Assembly (NCBI GenBank): GCA_021837545.1
Contig: JAKBFR010000079.1
Span: 1,603-10,906 of the forward strand
Direction of reading: 5' to 3'
Length of the DNA stretch: 9,304 bases
Source: Bacillota bacterium
GTDB taxonomy: Bacteria > Bacillota_A > Clostridia > Clostridiales > Clostridiaceae
In this document: in pieces, positions 1 to 6,047 of the stretch
Layout: the number at the start of each line of letters is the position of its first letter
Numbering within the stretch: the first letter of the stretch is position 1
Made by a program: the position numbers and the translations under genes
The notes under the pieces: model-generated
What the model saw: only the letters and a program-made list of their open reading frames with translations
Databases searched by the model: none
What the model was told of the DNA's origin: nothing

Positions 1-37
1 GGAATATAAAATTCCAACTAAAAAGTTTCACTTTATC
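1..37 (-). repeat. Partial copy A of a dispersed intergenic element, cut by the window edge
   Basis: Read on the minus strand, this stretch begins GATAAAGTGAAACTTTT and continues through a GGAATTTTATATT block. It matches 34 of 37 positions with 1732-1768, the 5' part of the element in front of ftsE. It starts about 20 nt after the ftsX stop codon with no terminator in between, so it probably lies in the leader of the next gene downstream, outside the window. The rest of the element is off the edge, so its 3' part cannot be checked. Confidence 0.75.
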
Positions 38-57
38 TTTATACTAATTTGCAAAAA

Positions 58-948
58 TTATACTATTAAAAATTTCCTTAATGCAATTATACTTGCAATT
101 CCACCAACTACAATCCCACCAAACATAAATTGCCATGATAGTGTTGTTAAAATATAAGCTGATGGTACAATACTTATGAATGCTAATTGTGAAGCAATCC
201 ATTTAACTAATCCATTATATGCAAGAAATAATGCTCCACATGCCAATGTTGCTCCAATTAATCCTATTACCATACCTTCTATCACAAATGGCCACCTAAT
301 AAACCAATCAGTAGCCCCTACAAATTTCATAATTCCAACTTCTCTTCGTCTTGAAAATACAGTTAGTTTTGTTGTATTCATTATTAAAAATATTGAAACA
401 CCCACTAATATTATAAATAGTCCAAGTCCAACTACCTTTACACCATTTACAATTGCTATAATCTTATCAACTAGTTCTTGTTGTTCCCCAATAGTTTCGA
501 TACCTTCAAAACCTTTTATCGCCTCGCTTACAGCAGCTGTGTATTCTGGCGACTCTAATTTCACTGTAAATGATGCTGAAAAAGGATTATTCTGTAATGT
601 ATATCCTTTTAGTAATCCTTCATTTTCGTTTGTAGTTGTTTGAAAATTTTTATATTCCTCTTCCTTTGATTGGTATACTATATCTTTAACTCCGTCAAGT
701 TCTCTTAATTTTATTTCAATTTCTCTTTGATCAATAAGTTTTATATCATCTTTAAGAAAAACTTTAAGTTCGACTTTATCTTGAACGTTAGTAATTCCTC
801 TATTTATATTAGTAGCAACCAACATGAATATTCCTAGAACAAAAAAAGTTATAAGAACAGTAATTATTGAAGCAAAACTAATAGTTCTATTTCTTTTTAA
901 ACTTGTAAATGCATCTTTAATAAAATGTGTAATAGTATTAATTTTCAT
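58..948 (-). CDS. ftsX: Cell division ABC transporter permease FtsX
   Basis: FtsX is the membrane subunit of the FtsEX complex, which passes ATP-driven conformational change across the membrane to activate peptidoglycan hydrolases during division or elongation. The 296-aa product has the expected topology: a basic cytoplasmic N-terminus, TM1 at about residues 25-45, a large extracellular loop of about 125 residues, TM2 at about 172-190, TM3 at about 221-243 and TM4 at about 274-292. After TM2 comes the conserved RRREVGIMKFVGAT stretch (200-213). I chose the ATG at 946-948 (start MKINTITHF) because an AAAGGGG ribosome binding site lies 11 nt upstream and known FtsX proteins begin this way; the frame is open 11 codons further. 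The start lies inside the end of ftsE (11-bp overlap), so the two are probably translationally coupled. In many clostridia a C-terminal processing protease follows; that would be off the left edge. Confidence 0.95.
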   Translation of the reverse strand: MKINTITHFIKDAFTSLKRNRTISFASIITVLITFFVLGIFMLVATNINRGITNVQDKVELKVFLKDDIKLIDQREIEIKLRELDGVKDIVYQSKEEEYKNFQTTTNENEGLLKGYTLQNNPFSASFTVKLESPEYTAAVSEAIKGFEGIETIGEQQELVDKIIAIVNGVKVVGLGLFIILVGVSIFLIMNTTKLTVFSRRREVGIMKFVGATDWFIRWPFVIEGMVIGLIGATLACGALFLAYNGLVKWIASQLAFISIVPSAYILTTLSWQFMFGGIVVGGIASIIALRKFLIV

Positions 949-1624
949 CTTCGTACTTACCCCTTTTCTCGTCTCTAACAATTTCTCCTTTTTCGATAGC
1001 TATAACTCTTTTTTTCATATAGTCAACAATTTCTTTAGCATGAGTAGCCATTAAAATAGTAGTTCCCGCCTTATTTATATCATCAAGCAATGTCATTATT
1101 TCTCTAGCTGTATCAGGATCTAAGTTACCAGTAGGTTCATCAGCAATTAAAACAGATGGATTATTAACTAATGCTCTTGCTAGCGAAACTCTTTGTTGTT
1201 CTCCTCCTGATAATTCATTTGGAAACATTTTATATTTATGAGATAAGCCAACTAAAGACAGTACCATTGGAACTCTTCTTCTAATATCTTTTGGCGATGC
1301 TTCTACAACTCTCATTGCAAATGCAACATTTTCATATATGTTAAGGTTTGGTATCAATCTAAAGTCTTGGAACACCATTCCTATCTTCCTTCTATAATAA
1401 GGTACTTGCTTTCTAGTAATAATTGTCAAATCTTTATCTGTAACTATTAGCTTACCATTAGTGGGTTCAATTTCTTTTAAAATCATTTTTATGAATGTAG
1501 ATTTACCAGAACCACTTGGTCCTACTAGAAATACAAATTCTCCTGATTCTATTTTAACGTTAATGTCTGATAAGGCTTTTACATTATTATCATAAATTTT
1601 AGATATCCCTCTAAATTCGATCAC
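938..1624 (-). CDS. ftsE: Cell division ATP-binding protein FtsE
   Basis: FtsE is the cytoplasmic ATPase of FtsEX; ATP hydrolysis drives FtsX and so controls septal or lateral cell-wall hydrolases. The 228-aa product carries every ABC motif: Walker A GPSGSGKS (35-42), Q-loop glutamine at about 86, signature LSGGE (138-142), Walker B VLIADE (158-163) and H-loop histidine at about 195. The frame is open upstream to an ATG at 1645, but I chose the GTG at 1622-1624. The protein then starts (M)IEFRGISKIY as FtsE normally does, and an AAGAAGGAG ribosome binding site sits 9 nt upstream. Starting at 1645 would put the ribosome binding site inside the gene. ftsX follows with an 11-bp overlap. The 282-bp gap upstream holds a candidate promoter and the dispersed element described at 1642-1768. 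Confidence 0.96.
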   Translation of the reverse strand: MIEFRGISKIYDNNVKALSDINVKIESGEFVFLVGPSGSGKSTFIKMILKEIEPTNGKLIVTDKDLTIITRKQVPYYRRKIGMVFQDFRLIPNLNIYENVAFAMRVVEASPKDIRRRVPMVLSLVGLSHKYKMFPNELSGGEQQRVSLARALVNNPSVLIADEPTGNLDPDTAREIMTLLDDINKAGTTILMATHAKEIVDYMKKRVIAIEKGEIVRDEKRGKYEDEN

Positions 1625-1641
1625 ACTCAAACACTCCTTCT

Positions 1642-1768
1642 TCATCTGATATCTAGTCGCTCTAACTTTATCCGCTTTCGGATGATAACTAATAACGTCA
1701 CGACTTTAGATTAGTTCAACTATATTCAGCTGAAATATAAAATTCCACCTGAAAAGTTTCACTTTATC
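1642..1768 (-). repeat. Dispersed leader element copy B, between promoter and ftsE
   Basis: On the minus strand this 127-bp stretch starts GATAAAGTGAAACTTT (which can fold as AAAGT-GAA-ACTTT). It continues with a TTCAG...CTGAA hairpin, GAACTAATC, CGTGACGTTAT, an ATCCG-AAAG-CGGAT hairpin (plus coordinates 1670-1683) and a closing GACTAG-ATATC-AGATGA block. The same ordered blocks occur in copy C (4779-4930), and the first 37 nt in copy A (1-37). ACTTTATCC (plus sense) occurs twice within the copy, at 1665-1673 and 1761-1769. The 3' end runs straight into the ftsE ribosome binding site. It may be a structured 5'-leader RNA or a small non-autonomous mobile repeat; I cannot assign a named family. 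Confidence 0.7.
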
Positions 1769-1807
1769 CATATATCCCTTAAATTAATTGAAAAACTTAC
1801 AAAATTA

Positions 1808-1839
1808 ATTATAACATAAGAATACTTTGTAATGTTATA
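1808..1839 (-). promoter_or_regulatory. Candidate ftsEX promoter with an overlapping inverted repeat
   Basis: On the minus strand an extended -10 (TG-T-TATAAT; hexamer at 1808-1813) predicts a start near 1801, about 180 nt before ftsE. The -35 is poor (AACATT at 17 nt). A perfect 8-bp inverted repeat, TATAACAT at 1810-1817 and ATGTTATA at 1832-1839 with 14 nt between, spans the -10 and the spacer and could be an operator. The rest of the gap back to the yitT stop shows only a short ATATGA-AAA-TCATAT hairpin without a T-tract, so read-through from yitT is possible. Confidence 0.4.
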
Positions 1840-1906
1840 CAATTTTATTAAATATAAATGATAAATAGACTACATTTGATAATATGATTTTCATATACTC
1901 TTTTTA

Positions 1907-2752
1907 CTATATGTCATTAAATCCTTCACCTAAAACTTCATGAACTTCTCCTACTGTTATAAAAGCTTCAGGATCTATCTCTTTTATAAATTTCTTCAAT
2001 TTTATAAATTGGCTTCTGCTTAAAACTGCATATAATATATTATTTGATTCACCTGTATAGGCTCCTATTCCATTTAAAAATGTACACCCACGATCTAGAG
2101 TGTTTATTATAAACTTACTTATTTCATCACTGTGTCTACTTATAATAAATACACTCTTGCATATATTAAATCCTTCTATAACTCTATCAACTATTATTCC
2201 AAGTAATATTACACTTAACATAGAATATAAGGCTACATCTATTCCAAAGACAAATGCACTTGCAAGCGTTATAAAAAAATCAACCACCAATAATGATTTT
2301 CCTATATCTAAATGAAAGAACTTATTAAGAATTTTAGCTAATATATCAGTTCCTCCGGTTGATGCATTTTCATTAAATACAAGTGCCATCCCAATTGCTG
2401 AAATTAAAGTGCCAAACACAGTAGCCATCATTAAATCATTAGTTATGGCTATTGGATTTAAAAACTCTTCTATTATCCATAATATTATAGATAATCCTAA
2501 ACTAGCATAAATTGTTTTCACTCCAAAATTCCCATCAATAAACATAAATGCAACTACAAATAACGCTACATTTAAGACCAATGTTATTATTCCGATTGAT
2601 AAATTTGGCATGATTGCGTTTATAACTATAGCTGCCCCTGTTACTCCCCCTGCTGCAATATTATTAGGTGCAAAAAAATATTCTACTGATAATGCAACTA
2701 AAATTATCCCTAATGTTATTATTATATATTCCTTAAATTTTACTGTTTTCAT
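1907..2752 (-). CDS. YitT family membrane protein (DUF161 plus C-terminal DUF2179)
   Basis: The 281-aa integral membrane protein has the YitT family layout. About five hydrophobic segments fill residues 1-200, with the family motifs NNIAAGGVTGAA (after the first segment), ENASTGGTDILAKIL and DRVIEGF. A soluble C-terminal DUF2179 domain (about 205-275) includes RGCTFLNGIGAYTGE. The molecular function of the family is unsettled; transporter roles have been suggested, and Bacillus has many paralogues. The ATG at 2750-2752 has an AAGGGGG ribosome binding site 8 nt upstream. The gene stands alone between the terminator at 2863-2912 and the ftsE leader. I saw no convincing promoter in the 110 nt before it, although one must exist if the terminator is efficient. 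Confidence 0.93.
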   Translation of the reverse strand: MKTVKFKEYIIITLGIILVALSVEYFFAPNNIAAGGVTGAAIVINAIMPNLSIGIITLVLNVALFVVAFMFIDGNFGVKTIYASLGLSIILWIIEEFLNPIAITNDLMMATVFGTLISAIGMALVFNENASTGGTDILAKILNKFFHLDIGKSLLVVDFFITLASAFVFGIDVALYSMLSVILLGIIVDRVIEGFNICKSVFIISRHSDEISKFIINTLDRGCTFLNGIGAYTGESNNILYAVLSRSQFIKLKKFIKEIDPEAFITVGEVHEVLGEGFNDI

Positions 2753-2862
2753 TTTATATTCCCCCTTTTTTATAGTTTTCCTTGTTTACTTTTGATTATT
2801 CAAGAATAGCAAACGCAACTACTCAATGTTCTTTCAATTTCTATTTTCCTATATATAAATAA

Positions 2863-2912
2863 AAAAATACAGGATATTTTGCTATTTCATAAGCTTTATA
2901 TCCTGTATTTTT
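2863..2912 (-). terminator. Intrinsic terminator of the transketolase operon
   Basis: A perfect 15-bp stem (2863-2877 with 2898-2912, including the ACAGGATAT core) encloses a 20-nt loop. On the minus strand it is followed by a run of T (2867-2861) and more T/A-rich sequence. It lies about 65 nt past the tkt C-subunit stop. The complementary A/T runs on both sides could let it act in both directions, but no plus-strand gene approaches it. Confidence 0.88.
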
Positions 2913-2933
2913 AATATACTATATTTTATTATC

Positions 2934-2978
2934 TTTAATCTTGAATTATTTTACTTGTTACATAAATTTAAGATTAAA
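2934..2978 (-). other. Hairpin immediately after the transketolase stop codon
   Basis: Arms 2934-2947 and 2965-2978 pair over 14 bp with one mismatch or wobble (core AATCTT/AAGATT) around a 17-nt loop, directly after the stop at 2979-2981. There is no T-tract, so it is more likely a 3'-end stabilising hairpin in tandem with the real terminator at 2863-2912. Confidence 0.5.
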
Positions 2979-3923
2979 TTATTTCTTTAATGAAATAGCT
3001 TTTTTGCTATACTCTACTATGGCTTCTGTTGTTAAACCATAAGCTTTCAATAACTCATTTGGTTTACCACTTTCACCAAAAGTATCTTTTATTCCAACTT
3101 TTAATACTGGAACCGGGCATTCTTCTGTTACAACTTCGGCAACTGCAGAACCTAATCCACCAATCACACTATGCTCTTCTGCTGTAACTATTACTCCAGT
3201 TTCTTTAGCTGCTTTAATTAATAACTCTTTATCAATTGGCTTTATTGTATGTATATTTATTACTCTTGCATTAATGCCTTCTTTAGCTAATTCATCTTTA
3301 GCCTCTAAAGCTAATTCAACCATCATTCCTGTTGCTACTATAGTAATGTCATTACCTTGTACTAATGTTACACCTTTTCCAATTTCAAACTTATAGTTCT
3401 CTGAATCATTTATAACACTAACTGGTAATCTTCCTAATCTAACATAACAAGGACCATTATATTCTGCTACTGCAAGTATTGCCGCCTCAGTTTCTACAGC
3501 ATCTGCAGGATTAATTACTGTCATGTTTGGAATACTTCTCATTAATGATATATCTTCGATTGATTGATGAGTTGCTCCATCTTCTCCAACTGTTAATCCC
3601 GCATGAGTTGCACAAACTTTAACATTTAGCTTTGGGTAACATATTGAATTTCTGATTTGTTCAAATGCTCTTCCAGCCGCAAACATTGCAAAAGTACTGG
3701 CGAATGGAATCTTTCCACAAGTTGAAAGTCCGGCTGCCACTCCCATCATATTAGCCTCTGCTATCCCCATATTTATAAATCTTTCAGGAGCTACAGCTTT
3801 AAAATCTGCTGTTTTAGTTGATTTTGATAAATCCGCATCTAATACTACGACATTTTCATTTAATTTTGAAAGTTTCACTAAAGCTTTACCGTAAGCTTCT
3901 CTAGTTGCTATTTTATTCCCCAT
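2979..3923 (-). CDS. Transketolase, C-terminal subunit
   Basis: This 314-aa protein is the second half of a split transketolase: the pyrimidine-binding domain (about 1-170) and the C-terminal transketolase domain (about 185-305). With the N-terminal subunit it moves two-carbon ketol units between sugar phosphates in the non-oxidative pentose phosphate pathway, using thiamine diphosphate and a divalent metal in the cytosol. The catalytic glutamate that activates thiamine is E56 in MGIAEANMMG. The conserved THAGLTVGEDGATHQ and NPADAVE stretches of the family are present. The ATG overlaps the N-subunit stop by one base (TAATG), with GGAGGGG 7 nt upstream, which suggests coupled translation and balanced subunits. 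It could in principle be a transketolase-like enzyme of another pathway, but the pairing is the standard one in Firmicutes and archaea. Confidence 0.94.
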   Translation of the reverse strand: MGNKIATREAYGKALVKLSKLNENVVVLDADLSKSTKTADFKAVAPERFINMGIAEANMMGVAAGLSTCGKIPFASTFAMFAAGRAFEQIRNSICYPKLNVKVCATHAGLTVGEDGATHQSIEDISLMRSIPNMTVINPADAVETEAAILAVAEYNGPCYVRLGRLPVSVINDSENYKFEIGKGVTLVQGNDITIVATGMMVELALEAKDELAKEGINARVINIHTIKPIDKELLIKAAKETGVIVTAEEHSVIGGLGSAVAEVVTEECPVPVLKVGIKDTFGESGKPNELLKAYGLTTEAIVEYSKKAISLKK

Positions 3924-4744
3924 TAGTTTTCCCCTCCAATTTCCCTTAATGCTTGTTCACATTGCTCTTTACTTGGAGCTGCTCCATGCCATTCTGCTTT
4001 ATTTTCCATAAATGAAACGCCCTTACCTTTAATTGTGTTACATATAATAGCAGTTGGTTTTCCTTTAAATTCTTTTGCTTTTGCAATTGCATTTATAATT
4101 TCATCATATTCATGACCATTAATTTTTAAAACGTTCCAACCAAAGGCTTCAAATTTTTTGTCTATTGGACCTGGATTCATTACATTCTCTATATTCCCAT
4201 CTATTTGTAATCCATTATTATCAATAAATGCAGTTAAATTATCTAATTTATAGTGAGCTGCTGACATTGATGCTTCCCAAACTTGACCTTCTTCAAGCTC
4301 TCCATCACCCATGATTGCATATACTCTATAATCCTTTTTATCAAGTTTCCCTGCTATTGCCATTCCTACAGCCGCTGAAATTCCTTGTCCTAGTGACCCT
4401 GTAGACATATCAATTCCTGGCAGATCATTCATATTAGGATGACCTTGTAATCTTGATCCGGTTTGTCTTAATGTTTTTAATTCTTCTACTTCAAAGTATC
4501 CTTTTCTAGCTAAAGCACTATATAAGGCTGGTGCTGCGTGCCCCTTTGATAAAACAAATCTATCTCTATTAGGATCATTTAATTTAGATGTATCTATATT
4601 CATTTCTTTAAAGAATAATACTGCCATAATATCAGTTATTGATAAAGACCCTCCTGGATGACCCGATGCTGATTCTGTAAGCATAGATACTATATCTTTT
4701 CTCATTAGCTTTGAAACTTCTTCAAGTTTGTATTCATTATTCAT
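3923..4744 (-). CDS. Transketolase, N-terminal subunit
   Basis: This 273-aa protein is the diphosphate-binding half of a split transketolase. It shows ESASGHPGGSLS (24-35), the GHP motif at 101-103, STGSLGQG (114-121) and the thiamine diphosphate/metal motif running from GDG (146-148) to NN (176-177). It is useless alone: the active site forms with the C-subunit encoded next. The ATG at 4742-4744 has a GGGGG ribosome binding site 7-8 nt upstream. Its 5' leader is long: a candidate promoter at 4967-4996 and the dispersed element at 4779-4930 lie between it and the upstream terminator at 5049-5088, so regulation through the leader is possible. Substrates are inferred from the family, not from anything specific in this sequence. 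Confidence 0.94.
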   Translation of the reverse strand: MNNEYKLEEVSKLMRKDIVSMLTESASGHPGGSLSITDIMAVLFFKEMNIDTSKLNDPNRDRFVLSKGHAAPALYSALARKGYFEVEELKTLRQTGSRLQGHPNMNDLPGIDMSTGSLGQGISAAVGMAIAGKLDKKDYRVYAIMGDGELEEGQVWEASMSAAHYKLDNLTAFIDNNGLQIDGNIENVMNPGPIDKKFEAFGWNVLKINGHEYDEIINAIAKAKEFKGKPTAIICNTIKGKGVSFMENKAEWHGAAPSKEQCEQALREIGGEN

Positions 4745-4778
4745 TATAGAACCCCCTATTATTAATTCATTTACTGAT

Positions 4779-4930
4779 TCATCCGATAGCTAGCATCCGT
4801 AAACTCCCTCTTCTTTAAAGTTCGATATAACGGCTGCACGCTCCTGGATAAGTTCTTCTAATCTTCAGTTAAGAGAGAAAATTACATTTTTATTAAGAAA
4901 ATATAGTCTGAAGCTAAGAATCACTTTATA
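4779..4930 (-). repeat. Dispersed leader element copy C, in the transketolase 5' leader
   Basis: On the minus strand this 152-bp stretch runs TATAAAGTGA, then a stem closed by CTTCAG...CTGAAG (plus coordinates 4908-4913 and 4863-4868; near-complementary flanks extend it to about 13 bp with two mismatches). It continues with GAACTTATCCAGGAGCGTG, CCGTTAT, AACTTTAAAGAAG and the closing block GCTAGCTATCGGATGA. The block order matches copy B at 1642-1768, but the hairpin is longer, mostly by A/T-rich loop sequence. It ends about 28 nt before the gggggt ribosome binding site. Preserving the stem-closing bases while changing the loop is what a structured RNA would show. I recall similar intergenic repeats in C. 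beijerinckii-type genomes but cannot name a family. Confidence 0.7.
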
Positions 4931-4966
4931 GTATGTTTCATTTTTAACATATTTATTCTAACATAG

Positions 4967-4996
4967 AATATATTATTTGTATACTCTATTTATCAA
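4967..4996 (-). promoter_or_regulatory. Candidate transketolase promoter
   Basis: On the minus strand TTGATA (4991-4996), an 18-nt spacer and TATATT (4967-4972) predict a start near 4960, about 215 nt before the gene and 30 nt before element copy C. A palindrome, ATTCTA-TGT-TAGAAT on the minus strand (4955-4969), overlaps the -10 and the predicted start and could be an operator. The DNA is so A/T-rich that the hexamers alone are weak evidence. Confidence 0.42.
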
Positions 4997-5048
4997 TGTG
5001 ATATACTTTTATCATCTCATTTCGTATATAAAATGATTAATACTTTAA

Positions 5049-5088
5049 AAAGAGTAGTATAAATATCATTCTACTTATACTACCCTTT
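5049..5088 (-). terminator. Intrinsic terminator of the toxin-antitoxin operon
   Basis: Arms 5049-5062 and 5075-5088 form a 14-bp stem around a 12-nt loop. As minus-strand RNA the only imperfect pair is a G-U wobble; on the plus strand the same position would be an A-C mismatch. A TTTTT run follows on the minus side (5051-5047). It lies about 110 nt past the mazF stop and separates it from the transketolase promoter. The sequence between (5089-5200) holds no gene, only imperfect arms around ATACCC and GGGTAT. Confidence 0.82.
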
Positions 5089-5200
5089 AATTATTATAAA
5101 TACTTAACTTATGAATTACGCTTATACTCTAAGTGCATACCCTTTATTTTTTGGGATATATATATATAACTTACACCTTGGGTATCCATACTTTAATTTT

Positions 5201-5554
5201 TTAATTTAAATTTAGGCTAACTGCTAATGCCTTATCAACCTTTTTCATATCGGCTTCAGTCATATGTCCAATTTTTTCTTTTAACCTTCTTTTATCTAAT
5301 GTTCTTATTTGCTCTAACAAGACAACAGAATCTCTATTTAATCCATATTCCTCTGAAGAAATTTCAACATGAATAGGTAATTTAGCTTTATTTATTTGAG
5401 ATGTTATTGCTGCTACAATAACAGTAGGACTATATCTATTCCCAATATCATTTTGTATTATAATAACAGGCCTTATTCCACCCTGTTCAGATCCTATGAC
5501 TGGACTTAAATCCGCATAGAAAATTTCCCCTCTTTTTACCACAATGTTTGCCAT
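5201..5554 (-). CDS. ndoA: Type II toxin, MazF/EndoA (NdoA) family endoribonuclease
   Basis: This is a 117-aa toxin of the MazF/PemK family, an mRNA interferase that cleaves single-stranded RNA at short sequences. The Bacillus subtilis relative EndoA recognises UACAU; specificity here is inferred only. The family core [19 protein letters not shown] is intact. The catalytic pair equivalent to EndoA R25 and T48 is present as R28 (GGIRPV) and T51 (AAITS). The C-terminus ends about two residues short of EndoA. I chose the ATG at 5552-5554 ([10 protein letters not shown]): homologues begin near this point, and GGAGTGTGAT upstream resembles an anti-16S match with about 9 nt spacing. Extending to the ATG at 5605 would overlap the antitoxin gene and add residues unlike the family. 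It follows the antitoxin by 10 nt and is presumably co-transcribed and held inactive by it. Confidence 0.94.
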   Translation of the reverse strand: MANIVVKRGEIFYADLSPVIGSEQGGIRPVIIIQNDIGNRYSPTVIVAAITSQINKAKLPIHVEISSEEYGLNRDSVVLLEQIRTLDKRRLKEKIGHMTEADMKKVDKALAVSLNLN

Positions 5555-5564
5555 TTTTAAATAA

Positions 5565-5822
5565 TCACACTCCGCAAATCCATGCCTCATACTCATTAAC
5601 ATCATCTAACATATATTCGAAACCTAACCTAGAATATTCTAAGTTTATTTCAGCCATTTCTTGATAACCCTTTTTCATTAACTTTTCAAAATCAGCTGAA
5701 AATCCTTCGTTAATATATTGTATTAACGATTTCTCCATAATTCCACTACTTTTTTTAATTTTATTATTTTCTATATCTCTATTTTTCTTGTTTTTCATAT
5801 TATTCAGCTTAATTATTGACAT
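5565..5822 (-). CDS. Antitoxin of the EndoAI (ribbon-helix-helix) type, diverged N-terminus
   Basis: This 85-aa protein sits directly upstream of the toxin. Its C-terminal half is the toxin-binding part: [16 protein letters not shown] (49-64) closely resembles the MRRGYMEMAKINL stretch of B. subtilis EndoAI, followed by an acidic tail. Residues 26-40 ([15 protein letters not shown]) fit the second helix of a ribbon-helix-helix domain. The first 25 residues are short, lysine- and asparagine-rich and lack a clear strand-plus-helix pattern; SIIKLN could be the DNA-contacting strand. So DNA binding may be altered or weak, or the domain has simply drifted. The start is secure: a GGAGG ribosome binding site lies 7-8 nt before the ATG. 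A strong promoter with three direct repeats lies upstream, fitting autoregulation by the complex. Confidence 0.85.
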   Translation of the reverse strand: MSIIKLNNMKNKKNRDIENNKIKKSSGIMEKSLIQYINEGFSADFEKLMKKGYQEMAEINLEYSRLGFEYMLDDVNEYEAWICGV

Positions 5823-5863
5823 ATTTTCGCCTCCATAGCAGTAAAAAGTTCTTTATAACTATG

Positions 5864-5893
5864 ATTATATTGCAAATTATGTCAATTTGTCAA
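5864..5893 (-). promoter_or_regulatory. Near-consensus sigma-A promoter of the toxin-antitoxin operon
   Basis: On the minus strand TTGACA (5888-5893), an 18-nt spacer and TATAAT (5864-5869) are both perfect hexamers. The predicted start is near 5857, giving a leader of about 35 nt before the antitoxin ATG. This is the best promoter in the window. The -35 lies inside the first of three ATTTGTC repeats. Confidence 0.85.
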
Positions 5894-5916
5894 AGGATTT
5901 GTCTTACTTATTTGTC
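5885..5916. repeat. Three direct repeats of ATTTGTC at the toxin-antitoxin promoter
   Basis: ATTTGTC (plus strand; GACAAAT on the minus strand) occurs exactly at 5885-5891, 5897-5903 and 5910-5916, with 12- and 13-bp periodicity. A related TTATGTC lies at 5877-5883. The first copy overlaps the -35 hexamer and the others lie just upstream. Short tandem sites at about one-helical-turn spacing are typical for ribbon-helix-helix regulators, so this is a candidate operator; an activator site is the alternative. The remaining gap to 6047 holds an A/T-only hairpin over the upstream stop codon (6030-6052) and an AACGTTAG/CTAATGTT inverted repeat (5984-6016), with no gene. Confidence 0.55.
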
Positions 5917-6047
5917 ACTTATAAGATAATTCTTTGTTTTTATCATTTTCCCCATAACTTATGTATGTATTTTAGGTATCTATAACGTTAGTATATCTTT
6001 TTTTAATGCTAATGTTGGCTTGATTTCAATTTAATAAACTTGTTTTA

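Noticed and set aside
176..643. Long plus-strand open frame antisense to ftsX
   Set aside because: It lies wholly inside a well-supported ftsX, has no ribosome binding site and a composition expected of an antisense shadow. The same holds for plus-strand frames at 824-1054, 2100-2315, 2610-2795, 6595-6798, 6849-7118, 7031-7318 and 8455-8694.
3923..4744. Transketolase gene broken by a frameshift
   Set aside because: The two frames meet as TAATG with a good ribosome binding site and full-length domains; split transketolases are a normal, known form.
5131..5194. Imperfect hairpin with GCATACCC and GGGTATCC arms downstream of mazF
   Set aside because: Only six bases pair without bulges, the loop is long and no T-tract follows; the better terminator is at 5049-5088.
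5555..5605. Longer mazF start at 5605
   Set aside because: The added 17 residues overlap the antitoxin gene and do not resemble the family; the ATG at 5554 matches the usual N-terminus.
5984..6016. Inverted repeat AACGTTAG / CTAATGTT
   Set aside because: The T-run lies in the loop, not after the stem, and no plus-strand transcript is expected here, so it is not a convincing terminator.
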